From the NCBI RefSeq assembly GCF_003967555.1, contig NZ_BIFS01000002.1, positions 496,001 through 560,000 of the forward strand: a stretch of 64,000 nucleotides of DNA, written 5' to 3'. Position numbers and translations under genes: made by a program. Shown here one piece after another: positions 1 to 9,141 of the stretch (the stretch's first letter is position 1; each line of letters starts with the position of its first letter). This DNA is from Dictyobacter kobayashii. Lineage in GTDB: Bacteria; Chloroflexota; Ktedonobacteria; Ktedonobacterales; Ktedonobacteraceae. The notes below the pieces were generated by a model. The model saw nothing but the letters and a program-made list of their open reading frames with translations, was not told the origin of the DNA and did no database searches.

Positions 1-2
1 CT

Positions 3-1376
3 ATGACAGAGCACAACAACATTTCATCACCTACACGTCGTCGTTTCCTTGCTCAATCAGCCGCCGTTGTCGGTGCGGCCAGTGGTATCGAAGCCATACT
101 GGCTGCCTGTAGTGGGCCTGCGGTCGGTTCTTCAGGGCCCGTCACATTGACCATCATGGATGACGCCAATGACAACAATGATACCGGATTGAGTAAGCAT
201 TGGATCAGTGTCTTCCAGAAACAAAATCCCAACATCGTTATCAAGCGCATCGACTATGATGTCAGCCGCTTGAGCGCCATGCTGGCCTCGAATAGCGCTC
301 CCGATATTGTTAAGACGCCCGGCGGTTCGGAGATTACCAATTTAGCGGCGCGCGGCGTAGCCCTCGATCTGACCAATTATTTTAAACAAAGTACCTTGCT
401 TAAGGAGGATGATCTGCAACCTGTGTGCGATCTCTATCGCTGGGATGGTCAAAAGCAGGGTCAGGGGCCACGCTATGGTATGCCACATGACTGGTCACAG
501 GATTCTATGTACTGGATCAATCAGGCAACTTTCGATGCGGCAAAGGTGCCTTATCCCAGCCAGGAGCAGCCTCTCAGCTTTGATGAGATGCTGGATTTGG
601 GCAAACGCTTAACGGTTCACCAGGGCAGCAAATTAAAAACCTATGGCATGAGTACCAACTGGGATTTCCTGGCACAAATTCTGACGATGGCGGATCAGGC
701 GGGCGCTTCCCTCTACGTCAATAATGATCTCAGTAAAATGGACTTTACGCAGCCGGAGATACGCAAGATCATACAGTGGTTTGTGAGTTGGGCGCAAGCC
801 CGTGTAGGTGACTCACCGCTCGACCCTAGTACTGATTGGTCGGGGCCACTCTTTATTAGTGGCCGTATGGGTATGGTTCCATGGGGCTACTGGTTCAGTA
901 GCTACCTGGCTACTTCCGATCCTAAAACGCGCAAGCAATCGTTGCTGATTCCAGCGCCGCAATGGGGTACGACCAAAAGAGTCAGTAATTGTTATGGTGG
1001 CACCGGCTGGTATATCCCTAAAAAATCGAAACATCAGGATGAAGCCTGGAAATTTTTCGAGTTCTATATGGGTGGCGATCCAGCTGTGGCACGCGCGAAA
1101 TCCGGCACCGGTCTCTCCCCCCTTAAGCACCTCTTTGATCAAATACCCAATGCAACTGCTTATGATAAGCAGGCTTATAACGTACAAAAAGCAGAACTGC
1201 CTTATCTCAGCACCTATCAATTTACCCCCTATGCGACAACACAGGCCATTAGCCAGGCCATTGATAACAATATTAAACCTGTTATGCTCGGACAAACGAG
1301 CCTGGACAGTGGACTACAGCAGTTGAATACAACCATCAATAAACTGTTGCAGCAGGGCAAGTCGCAGATTGGTTAA
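3..1376 (+). CDS. Sugar ABC transporter substrate-binding lipoprotein
   Basis: Extracellular solute-binding protein of the family-1 (MalE/UgpB-like) class, 457 aa, the usual length. The N-terminus has a twin-arginine motif (TRRRFLAQ, residues 11-18) followed by a hydrophobic Ala-rich stretch and an LAAC lipobox with Cys36, so it is predicted to be Tat-exported and lipid-anchored. The body contains the Trp/Tyr-rich segments (around WDFLAQ and WGYWFSSYL) typical of carbohydrate binders. It is the first gene of a three-gene importer with two permeases. No ATPase is encoded here, as is common for such systems that share an MsiK-like ATPase; that is family knowledge, not seen here. The substrate cannot be told from sequence. 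The promoter lies outside the window. Confidence 0.93.
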   Translation: MTEHNNISSPTRRRFLAQSAAVVGAASGIEAILAACSGPAVGSSGPVTLTIMDDANDNNDTGLSKHWISVFQKQNPNIVIKRIDYDVSRLSAMLASNSAPDIVKTPGGSEITNLAARGVALDLTNYFKQSTLLKEDDLQPVCDLYRWDGQKQGQGPRYGMPHDWSQDSMYWINQATFDAAKVPYPSQEQPLSFDEMLDLGKRLTVHQGSKLKTYGMSTNWDFLAQILTMADQAGASLYVNNDLSKMDFTQPEIRKIIQWFVSWAQARVGDSPLDPSTDWSGPLFISGRMGMVPWGYWFSSYLATSDPKTRKQSLLIPAPQWGTTKRVSNCYGGTGWYIPKKSKHQDEAWKFFEFYMGGDPAVARAKSGTGLSPLKHLFDQIPNATAYDKQAYNVQKAELPYLSTYQFTPYATTQAISQAIDNNIKPVMLGQTSLDSGLQQLNTTINKLLQQGKSQIG

Positions 1377-1389
1377 GTATGGGGTTACA

Positions 1390-1435
1390 ACAAGGAGCGG
1401 TCTTGCCTGGATCAAAACCAGCAAGACCCTCTTGT
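1390..1435 (+). other. Intercistronic stem-loop after binding-protein gene
   Basis: ACAAGGAG-GGTCTTGC pairs with GCAAGACC-CTCTTGT around a short A-rich loop, between the binding protein stop and the first permease. Such hairpins commonly stabilise the upstream binding-protein mRNA or partly terminate transcription so permeases are made at lower level. A functionally similar hairpin lies at the equivalent position of the second sugar importer (51960-52021). The function is inferred. Confidence 0.5.
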
Positions 1436-1477
1436 GTGAGCAAAGACATATGTAGACACCCAGAAAGGTAGGTCTTC

Positions 1478-2446
1478 ATGGCACTTGCGACGAAGCAGGG
1501 CGCAACAATAGCCAATCCACGCTCTCGCACAACACGACGGCAATGGAAACGCTACTCTAATCGCTTGTTCTATCTCTTTGTTTCTCCCTGGATTTTAGGT
1601 TTTCTAGCGCTGACTGTTATTCCCTTTATCTATGCTTTTGTAATGAGCTTCTCCAATTTTGATGGCATTTCGATCTGGCGCTGGATCGGTTTTCAGAATT
1701 ATGTGGAATTGCTCTCCGATCCTCTCACCTATTATAGCCTGGGGCGCACCTTGCTCTTTATGATCATCACAGTGCCGATCAGCATAGCTGGCGGACTGGG
1801 ATTGGCACTACTGGTAAATCGGCAGTTTAAAGGCATCAGTATTTTTCGGACCATCTTTTATCTGCCTTCAGTAGTGCCGATTGTGGCGTCTGCGGTTATC
1901 TGGCGCTCTGTGTTCGCACGCGATACCGGCGCGCTAAATGCTCTGATAGAACGCCTTGGTGGCCCTACCATTACCTGGCTGATCGATCCAACCGCGTTCT
2001 ATGCTCTGATCTTGATGACACTCTGGGGCATTGGCGGTGGTATGATTATCTCTCTGGCTGGTTTGCAAGGTATCCCACAAGAACTGCAAGAGGCCGCTAC
2101 AGTAGATGGAGCCGGTCACTGGCAAGTATTCCATTCAGTAACGCTGCCACTTTTGAGTCCCATCCTTTTCTTCCAGGTCGTAATGGGGATGATCGCTTCA
2201 TTGCAAACGCTGATCCAACCATTGCTGCTCTCCGATACCGGTAACACCGCGACCAACGGTTCAGTTCCACACGGAAACTACCTCTATATGGTTCATGTGT
2301 ACGAGCAGTTCTTCTATTCACAACGCTTCGGCTATGGTTCCGCGTTGCTCTGGATGCTGTTCGCCATTATTTTATTGATTACTATACTCGTATTTCGTTC
2401 CAGTGCGTTCTGGGTATATTACGAAGTAGATAAGGAGTCAGACTGA
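1478..2446 (+). CDS. Sugar ABC transporter permease (MalF/UgpA-type)
   Basis: Integral membrane permease of a carbohydrate importer, 322 aa, with about six hydrophobic helices. The cytoplasmic EAA loop (EAATVDGAGHW, about residues 205-215) that docks on the ATPase is present and followed by the expected LPLLSP. The ATG is preceded by AGAAAGGTAGG. It is co-directional with, and 2 nt upstream of, the second permease, so the two are likely translated together. Expected to form the membrane channel with the MalG-like partner at 2449-3327. Confidence 0.93.
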   Translation: MALATKQGATIANPRSRTTRRQWKRYSNRLFYLFVSPWILGFLALTVIPFIYAFVMSFSNFDGISIWRWIGFQNYVELLSDPLTYYSLGRTLLFMIITVPISIAGGLGLALLVNRQFKGISIFRTIFYLPSVVPIVASAVIWRSVFARDTGALNALIERLGGPTITWLIDPTAFYALILMTLWGIGGGMIISLAGLQGIPQELQEAATVDGAGHWQVFHSVTLPLLSPILFFQVVMGMIASLQTLIQPLLLSDTGNTATNGSVPHGNYLYMVHVYEQFFYSQRFGYGSALLWMLFAIILLITILVFRSSAFWVYYEVDKESD

Positions 2447-2448
2447 TT

Positions 2449-3327
2449 ATGAGCAGTATCCAACTATCATCCAGGACGACAAAGCGCAAATCCGTAGCCA
2501 CGCACAAGATATTTGGCAATATCGCGGTACTCATACTATTAATCGTGTTTACCCTCCTCTTTATTGCTCCGTTTGCCTGGCTGATTCTTACGGCGCTTAA
2601 ATCACCCGCAGATTTGGATGCCTTTCCTATTACGTGGTTGCCAGATCATGTACATTGGAATAATTTTGTTCAGGCGGTCACACTGATTGACTACTGGCAC
2701 TTTGCCTGGAATTCGTTTGCGCTCTCAACCATCCAATCCGTCTTGATTACCGCAACCAGTTCGCTGGTGGGTTTCGGCTTCGCGCGCTTACGGGGTTGGG
2801 GCAAACGCCCACTGTTTATGCTGATGCTCTCGACAATGATGCTTCCATCTATTGTAGGTATCATTCCAACTTATATCCTCTTTTCACAGTTTGGCCTGGT
2901 AGATACTTACTGGCCCTGGGTACTGTGGGGACTGGCTAGTTCGCCTTTCTTGAGCTTTCTCTTTCGACAGTTTTTTGCCTCGATTCCACAAGAATTAGAG
3001 GAAGCTGCGATCGTCGATGGCTGTGGCTATGGACGTATCTTCTGGCAGATTTTTCTGCCGCTCTCAAAGCCAGTAATTGCGACCTCGATGATCTTTGCGT
3101 TTACTGGAGTCTGGGGTGATTTTCTGGGCCCAACACTTTTTCTGGATTCTGATAATACGACATTGGCCGTGGCGATCAGTCATGGCTATGCCGATCTCCA
3201 TGGTCTGACACTGATCAATGTCTTGGCCGCAGGCTGCGTGCTCTACGTGCTTCCCATGCTGATCCTCTTCTTCTTTGCTCAGAAGTACTTTGTCCAGGGC
3301 ATCGTGACGACTGGCCTTAAAGGATAA
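2449..3327 (+). CDS. Sugar ABC transporter permease (MalG/UgpE-type)
   Basis: Second permease of the importer, 292 aa, six predicted transmembrane helices. The EAA loop EEAAIVDGCGYGRIF (about residues 182-197) is followed by LPLSKP. An AAGGAG Shine-Dalgarno lies at the end of the upstream permease. The gene closes the operon: a GC hairpin with T-tail follows within 60 bp. Confidence 0.93.
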   Translation: MSSIQLSSRTTKRKSVATHKIFGNIAVLILLIVFTLLFIAPFAWLILTALKSPADLDAFPITWLPDHVHWNNFVQAVTLIDYWHFAWNSFALSTIQSVLITATSSLVGFGFARLRGWGKRPLFMLMLSTMMLPSIVGIIPTYILFSQFGLVDTYWPWVLWGLASSPFLSFLFRQFFASIPQELEEAAIVDGCGYGRIFWQIFLPLSKPVIATSMIFAFTGVWGDFLGPTLFLDSDNTTLAVAISHGYADLHGLTLINVLAAGCVLYVLPMLILFFFAQKYFVQGIVTTGLKG

Positions 3328-3362
3328 GGCGGTATGCAGGAGATTTGAGTATAAATTGAAAG

Positions 3363-3386
3363 GCCCTGCCATATGGCAGGGCTTTC
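3363..3386 (+). terminator. Rho-independent terminator of the sugar importer operon
   Basis: GCCCTGCC-ATAT-GGCAGGGC stem followed by TTTCTT, 36 bp after the second permease stop. The stretch from here to 3654 holds no convincing gene. Confidence 0.75.
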
Positions 3387-3654
3387 TTGACAAGTGCCGT
3401 GCACATATGATACAAATTGAATGTGGAGATCCATAGATGGTTTTCCGCCAGTTAAAATGCTTAATACATCAGATACAATTATCCTCGCGTCTTGTACTGC
3501 AGCGAGACCACAAATTTCCTTTGGAACGCTCCTTCCTGGTAACGATACCCCCACAATTCTGTGCCTTTTTTATGCTTGCATGGTAGCAAGGTAGCAAATA
3601 GCTTATGTGTCCAATTTAATATCCCGACGACATGAGTATGTAAGGAGATTTCCC

Positions 3655-4143
3655 TTGCGACAGAGCAAACGCATTGCTATCATCGCGCACAATAATAAGA
3701 AGCGCGATATCCTGGAATGGGCTGAGTTTAATCGACTTTTCCTGGCCCAGCATGAGTTGTATGCGACGGGTACAACCGGTAAATTATTAGAGCAAGAACT
3801 TGGCCGCCCTATTCACAAACTGCAAAGTGGACCGCTGGGTGGTGACCAACAGATCGGGGCGAAAATTTCGACCCAGGAGATTGATGTGCTGATCTTCTTC
3901 TGGGATCCGCTTGAACAGCAACCTCATGATCCTGATGTGAAGGCGCTCTTACGCATCGCGGTGGTCTGGAATATCCCTATCGCCTGTAATCGGTCGTCAG
4001 CCGATTTCTTGATCTCTTCAAATCTGATGCACAATGAGTATCAACCTCATCTCCCTGACTACCATGACTACCTGGAGCGCAACTTCCAGGAACATGCAAT
4101 CCAGGTCAATCGTGAGCTGCCATTCCCGGTCGGAACGGTCTAG
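3655..4143 (+). CDS. mgsA: Methylglyoxal synthase
   Basis: Converts dihydroxyacetone phosphate to methylglyoxal plus phosphate, the bypass of lower glycolysis. The protein carries the family signatures IAIIAHNNKK, YATGTTG, SGPLGGDQQIG, the FFWDPL...PHDPDVKALLR core with the catalytic Asp region, and PDY near the C-terminus. I chose the TTG at 3655 because AAGGAG lies 7 nt upstream and it gives 162 aa, close to the family's roughly 150 aa; a GTG at 3607 would add 16 residues with no ribosome site. It is monocistronic and ends at a strong bidirectional hairpin. Confidence 0.93.
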   Translation: MRQSKRIAIIAHNNKKRDILEWAEFNRLFLAQHELYATGTTGKLLEQELGRPIHKLQSGPLGGDQQIGAKISTQEIDVLIFFWDPLEQQPHDPDVKALLRIAVVWNIPIACNRSSADFLISSNLMHNEYQPHLPDYHDYLERNFQEHAIQVNRELPFPVGTV

Positions 4144-4158
4144 TAACACACGCACAAT

Positions 4159-4200
4159 AAGAAGAAGATAGAGCTACTAATAGTGCTCTATCTTCTTCTT
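4159..4200. terminator. Bidirectional terminator between mgsA and the ABA4-like gene
   Basis: A 16-bp perfect stem (AAGAAGAAGATAGAGC and its complement) with a 10-nt loop sits between convergent genes. Its A/T-rich outer part gives a T-tract on both strands. Confidence 0.8.
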
Positions 4201-4224
4201 ATATATCAACCCACAACCCTATAT

Positions 4225-4683
4225 TTAGTTTTTCGCCTCCACCACGCTTTGATCCTGTGCATCATTGGCAGATTTTAATTTTAGCGCGCGCACGCCAAGG
4301 AAGAGGAGCAGGCCCAATGGGCCTAGCATGAGAGTGAAAAAGAGGATGGGGGCCATTAACCAGGCGCTGATGTGGCGCTCCTGACTTTCCAGATAAGCCC
4401 AACGTCCAGCGAAAAGATCAAAGGCCAGGAAGTGTACCCAGGCAATCGTTGCCCCGAGCGGCGAGCTCAGCAAACTGGCAATACCCGCCAGGGTTGGCGA
4501 GGCAACGGTCAGAAAAATCTCGCCCACATGCGGCAATACCAGAATTATGTAGAGCAGGGCCAGTGGCGCCACGATCAGCGGCGATTGTATGATGCGCCTG
4601 GTCCATTTCCAATGCGGTAGCACAATCATCAAGGCCCAGAAAGGGAGTGCTAAAAAGCTGCAGAGTGAAAAAAGTGTCGCCAT
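4225..4683 (-). CDS. ABA4-like membrane protein (DUF4281)
   Basis: 152-aa membrane protein with four predicted helices and the family-typical centre AWVHFLAFDLFAGRW (about residues 82-96), which matches ABA4/DUF4281 proteins. In plants ABA4 is needed for neoxanthin formation; bacterial members are mostly uncharacterised, sometimes near carotenoid genes. No carotenoid gene is visible here, so the role is open. It is monocistronic, with its start facing a 430-bp gap. Confidence 0.75.
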   Translation of the reverse strand: MATLFSLCSFLALPFWALMIVLPHWKWTRRIIQSPLIVAPLALLYIILVLPHVGEIFLTVASPTLAGIASLLSSPLGATIAWVHFLAFDLFAGRWAYLESQERHISAWLMAPILFFTLMLGPLGLLLFLGVRALKLKSANDAQDQSVVEAKN

Positions 4684-5117
4684 ATAATACTCATCCTCTC
4701 ATATATAGTGGTATAAGGCCAGCACACTAAACTTCAGTTGTGCTGGCGACTACGCCTCAGTCATGTTGTTCAAATCTTGTTATCTGCTATGAGTATAAAT
4801 GGAAAACGCGCAGATCGATAGTGAAGCTCGTCATGATCCCAGGATGACAAATGTCATAGTGACCTGTGCGAGATGAGCACGGGGCATCTATTATATGGAA
4901 GGGTTTAGCAAAACTGGATGAGAGCATGTATTTATCTAACTCTTTTTAATATTTGTAGTTACATATAGTTTACTAGTATTTAATAATGATATTACCTTTA
5001 ATTAAATAAAACCACGTATACTTGGCATAGGATTAATCCATCACATTCACAGTGCCCTTTTATATTGTCCTTTTTAACATCTTGTTTGACTATGTTCTTT
5101 CATCTGGAGGTGTGGAC
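4684..5117. other. Intergenic region between ABA4-like and ECF genes
   Basis: No gene seen. It holds a 9-bp-arm hairpin (GCCAGCACA, 4718-4747) and an AT-rich stretch (4920-5030) likely to carry the ECF operon promoter. I looked for a TPP or other vitamin riboswitch before the ECF operon and found no recognisable motif. Confidence 0.4.
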
Positions 5118-5903
5118 ATGCTTCCTAAATCCTGGGAAGGCACAACAACGGTTAATTTGCCATATCCGACAAGCCTTGTTGTGTACATCATTATCTGGGC
5201 GGTCGTGATCGCCGGTATTTATTTTATTTATCAGCGCAGTCGTAATTTTGCCCGCTGGACAACTCAGGACATTCTGATCATTGCGATCATGGGTGTGCTG
5301 CTTGAGGTGTATGACAACTTGATTGGCGATCAGTTTATTACGCCAATCATTCAGTTGATTCCCTTCGGACACCTTTTAGCCTTGAACGATCTCCCTTATA
5401 TGTTCCTCTTAATGGTTGGTATCGCACTCATCCGCAAGCCTGGTTGTGCGACCGCCATGGTTTTCCTGAACTTCATCTTGATGCAGTTGCTTTACAGCGG
5501 CACTGGCATCAATGTGTTAATGTGGCCTTACGGTCTGCTGCAGGGCTTATTCGTAGATCTGTATATCGTGTTGCGCGGTGGCCAGGTATTTTCCAAAGGC
5601 GATTGGAGCGCGGTCGTAGATGGTTTGATCATGGGTGCGCTGCGAGCCTTCCCGGCGGTTACAGTTCAGAGTGCTTTTCTAGGGCCCTTTATCCAGGGCG
5701 AAACAAAAACGCTGGGCTATATCTTCTTCTACACACTCTTCAATGTGATTGGTAATGGGGTTGAGGCTGCTATCTCGGGTCCTCTGGCTGTGCGTATCGC
5801 TCGCTCGGTTAACCCTGCTGCTATCCCAACACCGACCAGGCCAGTTGAAGAGCCGCAGGATGTACCGGCTAATAGTGCTCTTGGGGAAGGGGGATCATTA
5901 TGA
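5118..5903 (+). CDS. ECF transporter S component (YkoE-like, substrate unknown)
   Basis: Membrane protein with six or so helices, placed first in an S-x-AA-T operon, the gene order of ECF importers such as YkoE-YkoD-YkoC. The WTTQDILIIAIMGVLLEVYDN segment and the later WPYGLLQGLFVDL stretch resemble YkoE-type S components, which in known cases take up thiamine precursors, but similarity is weak and the substrate is not proven. I prefer ATG 5118 (261 aa) since TGGAGG lies 7 nt before it; a GTG at 5052 has no ribosome site. The C-terminus is a short cytoplasmic Pro/Glu tail. Its stop overlaps the next start (ATGA). Confidence 0.8.
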   Translation: MLPKSWEGTTTVNLPYPTSLVVYIIIWAVVIAGIYFIYQRSRNFARWTTQDILIIAIMGVLLEVYDNLIGDQFITPIIQLIPFGHLLALNDLPYMFLLMVGIALIRKPGCATAMVFLNFILMQLLYSGTGINVLMWPYGLLQGLFVDLYIVLRGGQVFSKGDWSAVVDGLIMGALRAFPAVTVQSAFLGPFIQGETKTLGYIFFYTLFNVIGNGVEAAISGPLAVRIARSVNPAAIPTPTRPVEEPQDVPANSALGEGGSL

Positions 5904-6253
5904 ATAGTCTTACACTCAGACGTATAGCTATTGCGGGCCTGGTGTTAACCATTCTACTTGCCCTTGATGGTATCTATATGGTGGTAGCTAATTACCATCC
6001 AGACGATACCAGCAATAACACGCTGCATATGTCGGATGGAACCACTGTCTTGATCGCTGCGGCCATCTTACTGGTAGTCACCATTATCGCCTTTGTCTTG
6101 TCGCGCAATGCAGCTACTCAGCCAGTTGCTGATACGACTCCTGCCGCTGAGGTTGCTCCTGCTGAAGTAGCAGCTGATACAGCCGCTCCGGCTGAACCAG
6201 TGGCGGAAAATAGTGCGACAGAGGTCGAGACAAGTACAGAACTCAAAGGATAA
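5900..6253 (+). CDS. Small two-helix membrane protein in the ECF operon
   Basis: 117 aa with two predicted transmembrane helices (about residues 8-30 and 48-68) and a C-terminal 45-residue tail rich in Ala, Pro, Glu and Val with no hydrophobic segment. It overlaps the S-component gene by 4 nt and is followed 2 nt later by the ATPase, so it is clearly a member of the operon. I do not recognise the family. By position it could be an accessory subunit comparable to the small CbiN-type proteins of metal ECF systems, but there is no sequence support for that. Confidence 0.8.
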   Translation: MNSLTLRRIAIAGLVLTILLALDGIYMVVANYHPDDTSNNTLHMSDGTTVLIAAAILLVVTIIAFVLSRNAATQPVADTTPAAEVAPAEVAADTAAPAEPVAENSATEVETSTELKG

Positions 6254-6255
6254 CC

Positions 6256-8001
6256 ATGCCGGATCTGCACGTCGATAATGTATCCTTCATCTATGCTGGT
6301 GCAAGCCGGGCGGTGTTACGTTCTGTACAATTAACTATTCCTGCGGGCGAGTTCGTCTTGCTCGCAGGTCCCTCGGGATGCGGAAAATCAACCCTCGCCC
6401 TGGCCCTGGCGGGGCTCATACCATCGCGTATCGCTGGTACATTTGAAGGTCATGTCTATCTGGGCTCGCAAGAGATTGGTACCATGGAGGTACATGAAGC
6501 GGCCCAACACATTGGTATCGTTTTTCAAAATCCCGATGAGCAACTTGTCCATCTGGATGTGGAGTCTGAGGTCGCCTTCGGGCCTGAGAATCTGGCTCTA
6601 CCACATAGTGAAGTTGAACAACGGGTCGCTACTTCACTGGCCTATACGCGTATGGAATACGCGCGTAAACTGGAGATATTCGCACTTTCGGGCGGTCAGA
6701 AGCAACGCGTCGCTATCGCAGCCACCCTGGCCATGCAATCACGGGTGCTGGTACTTGATGAACCAACCTCCGATCTCGATCCTGTGGGAACCCAGGAGGT
6801 ATTAAGTGTACTGCATACGTTGAATAAGCAGTATGGCTGGACCATCGTGCTGGTTGAGCATAAGATTGATGAGGTTGTGCCCTGGGTGGATCGGGTTTTG
6901 TTGATGGATGCAGGTCATATTATTGTGGATGCCCCTCCACGCAACGCATTCAGGGATTTAACCGCCTGGCAGCGCTTAGAAGTTTCGGTCCCGCAAATGG
7001 TTTCACTGGCCAACGCCCTGCCAGATGTTTTCCAGCACACGCTTCCCCTGACCTCCGATGAGGCCTATGCCGCCCTCGCGCATTCATCTTATTCTACGAT
7101 GCTGCTCGAACACGCCCAACGCCAATCTGCCATCTCGGTCTATCCCGACCAGGCTAGCGCAGCAGGTACTAATCATGTTCTGAACTGGGAACAGGTTGGA
7201 CTGTCATATGGCGACAAAAAGATCTTGCAAGATATTAATCTGACAGTTCAGGCTCAGGATTGGCTGGCGATTGTGGGCGCCAATGGCACGGGCAAAACCT
7301 CGCTGGCCTCTCTTGCCATGGGCTTTCAAGCGCCCACCCGTGGCAGGATACTCTATGGTGGTAAGCCAGTGGTGGCCGGACAGATTTCACGCCAGGCAGA
7401 ATATATGGCGTATCTGTTTCAGGCTGCGGATAAAATGCTGTTCACGGCTTCGGTCGAACAAGAATTGCTGTTTGGCGTCAAGCATCAGCGCGGCCGCAAG
7501 CAGCGCACACAGCAACCCTATACCGTGGAAAAACTGCTCGAGATCATAGATTTGACCGCCGATCGTGCGGCAAATCCTTTTCACCTGAGCCATGGCCAGC
7601 GTAAACGTCTGGCGATCGGCGCGCTGCTAGCACGCTATCCACAGGCATTGATCCTGGATGAGCCTACGACGGGACAAGATGAAGGGCACGCCCGTGCGTT
7701 TCTACAATTCTTACAATCCTTGCGGGAACGTGAAGTTTTAACTTATGTCATGATTACCCACAATATGGGGGCGGTGGCCGAGTACGCTAATCGCATGGTT
7801 GTGCTGCACAATACCCGGATTGTATTGGATGGCTCACCTGGCTATGTGTTCGCCCATACTGACGAGCTAGCCGACTATGGTATCCTGGCGCCACCCATTG
7901 CTCAGCTCCACTCTCGTCTCTGTAGTGGACAGGCTCCCCAGGTTTCGCTTAGCGTCCAGGCGTTTCTGCAAGCGCTCCAGTCGATCGAGGCACATTCATG
8001 A
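6256..8001 (+). CDS. ECF transporter ATPase, fused A-A' (YkoD-like)
   Basis: 581 aa with two complete ABC domains in one chain. Domain 1 (about 1-240): Walker A GPSGCGKST, Q-loop VFQNPDEQ, signature LSGGQKQR, Walker B VLVLDEPTSDLD. Domain 2 (about 315-550): Walker A GANGTGKTS, LFQAADKM Q-loop, signature LSHGQRKR, Walker B ALILDEPTTGQDE. The FQNPDEQL and FQAADKML Q-loops are typical of ECF ATPases. It drives uptake through the S and T components encoded either side. Its stop overlaps the T-component start (ATGA). Confidence 0.93.
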   Translation: MPDLHVDNVSFIYAGASRAVLRSVQLTIPAGEFVLLAGPSGCGKSTLALALAGLIPSRIAGTFEGHVYLGSQEIGTMEVHEAAQHIGIVFQNPDEQLVHLDVESEVAFGPENLALPHSEVEQRVATSLAYTRMEYARKLEIFALSGGQKQRVAIAATLAMQSRVLVLDEPTSDLDPVGTQEVLSVLHTLNKQYGWTIVLVEHKIDEVVPWVDRVLLMDAGHIIVDAPPRNAFRDLTAWQRLEVSVPQMVSLANALPDVFQHTLPLTSDEAYAALAHSSYSTMLLEHAQRQSAISVYPDQASAAGTNHVLNWEQVGLSYGDKKILQDINLTVQAQDWLAIVGANGTGKTSLASLAMGFQAPTRGRILYGGKPVVAGQISRQAEYMAYLFQAADKMLFTASVEQELLFGVKHQRGRKQRTQQPYTVEKLLEIIDLTADRAANPFHLSHGQRKRLAIGALLARYPQALILDEPTTGQDEGHARAFLQFLQSLREREVLTYVMITHNMGAVAEYANRMVVLHNTRIVLDGSPGYVFAHTDELADYGILAPPIAQLHSRLCSGQAPQVSLSVQAFLQALQSIEAHS

Positions 8002-8975
8002 TACCCTGGCTACATAATTTTTTCTTTCACACCCTTGCTGGACAAACCATACTGGGCTATGTGCTGATGTTTGTGGTGCCTTTGAGCTTACCAGTTCTCT
8101 TCATCACATTAATTGGAGCCAAAGGTTTGCGCCACCTGTTCTCATATGAACCACGACCCTCGTTTGTACATCGGTTGGACCCGCGCATAAAGGTGCTCTA
8201 TCCATTCATTATCGGCATCTTAAGTGTGCTACTCAATTGGAACTTTGTCTATGCCCTGCTACTTTTCACCGTCATTCCCTGGATTCTAGTGCGGCCCTCA
8301 GCTACCCGAGTCCGCGTAGTATTAACATTGGTCTTTACACCAGCCATTGGTTTAATCTGGTCGCAAGGTATGTTTTATATTACCTCACACTCCAATGCCC
8401 ATCTCTTCTTTGTCTTTCCACCGACTCTGAGCTGGTTAGGAACCCCTGGCCTATCCACTGATGGTCTGCTTTATGGAGTGCAACAGGCGGGACGTGTGAT
8501 TGTGGCCCTGTCGGCTTCACTGATCCTGTTGCTCACCACCACCCCGGCCGAAATTATCTGGGCCTTCTACAAATTTCGCATGCCGGCCGCGGTCGGCCTG
8601 GCCTTTACGGTGGCACTGCGCTTCTTGCCCCAATTGATCGAGCGTACCACCGTTTTACTGCAGGTACTACAACTGCGCGGCTATGACTTAAGCCGCCCGC
8701 GCTGGTGGGAGGTCGCAGCCTGGCCTGGTTACATCACCCGTGTCGTGATCGCCATCCCCACCATCACAGTCCCGCTATTGATCGGCTCGCTACGCTCTAC
8801 CTCTGTGACCGCCATGGTCGTAGATGCTCGCGCCTTTGGTACCAAACGCGAACGCACATCCCTGCATCAGTATCGCCTGACCACCGACGATTACTACGCT
8901 ATCGGCGTGCTCGCCCTGGTAATCCTATTAACCCTGGCCCTGATCCTGCTCCACATCGCCAATCGCCAGGCCTAA
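7998..8975 (+). CDS. ECF transporter T component (EcfT)
   Basis: 325-aa membrane protein with an N-terminal helix, then the T-component core beginning at PSFVHRLDPRIKVL, which is the hallmark LDPR(I/T)K entry segment. The two coupling-helix Ala-Arg-Gly-type motifs appear as LQLRGYDLSRP and VVDARAFG. It links the S component to the fused ATPase and is the last gene of the operon, followed by a 66-bp perfect palindrome. Confidence 0.92.
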   Translation: MIPWLHNFFFHTLAGQTILGYVLMFVVPLSLPVLFITLIGAKGLRHLFSYEPRPSFVHRLDPRIKVLYPFIIGILSVLLNWNFVYALLLFTVIPWILVRPSATRVRVVLTLVFTPAIGLIWSQGMFYITSHSNAHLFFVFPPTLSWLGTPGLSTDGLLYGVQQAGRVIVALSASLILLLTTTPAEIIWAFYKFRMPAAVGLAFTVALRFLPQLIERTTVLLQVLQLRGYDLSRPRWWEVAAWPGYITRVVIAIPTITVPLLIGSLRSTSVTAMVVDARAFGTKRERTSLHQYRLTTDDYYAIGVLALVILLTLALILLHIANRQA

Positions 8976-8983
8976 AAACAATA

Positions 8984-9049
8984 AGTAATTCGCATATATT
9001 GCAGCAGATGCACAAATTTGTGCATCTGCTGCAATATATGCGAATTACT
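8984..9049. repeat. 66-bp perfect palindrome
   Basis: Two 33-nt arms, from AGTAATTCGCATATATTGCA outward-in, meet at ACAAA/TTTGT with no loop at all (centre 9016/9017). It follows the ECF operon by 8 bp and has no clear T-tract, so it may terminate transcription in either direction or be a different kind of element. The remaining 8976-9289 stretch also holds a second hairpin at 9142-9200 and no gene. Confidence 0.9.
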
Positions 9050-9141
9050 CTCTTCACGTCTAAATTTGCGCGCCTGCGTCAGCACAAAGTATTCTTATGT
9101 AGTGCATAAAATGCGCTATTATCCTTCATAACTCTGGTCCA

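Noticed and set aside
4700..5050. Possible TPP or cobalamin riboswitch before the ECF operon
   Set aside because: No conserved riboswitch core motif could be found on the plus strand; only a 9-bp hairpin is present.
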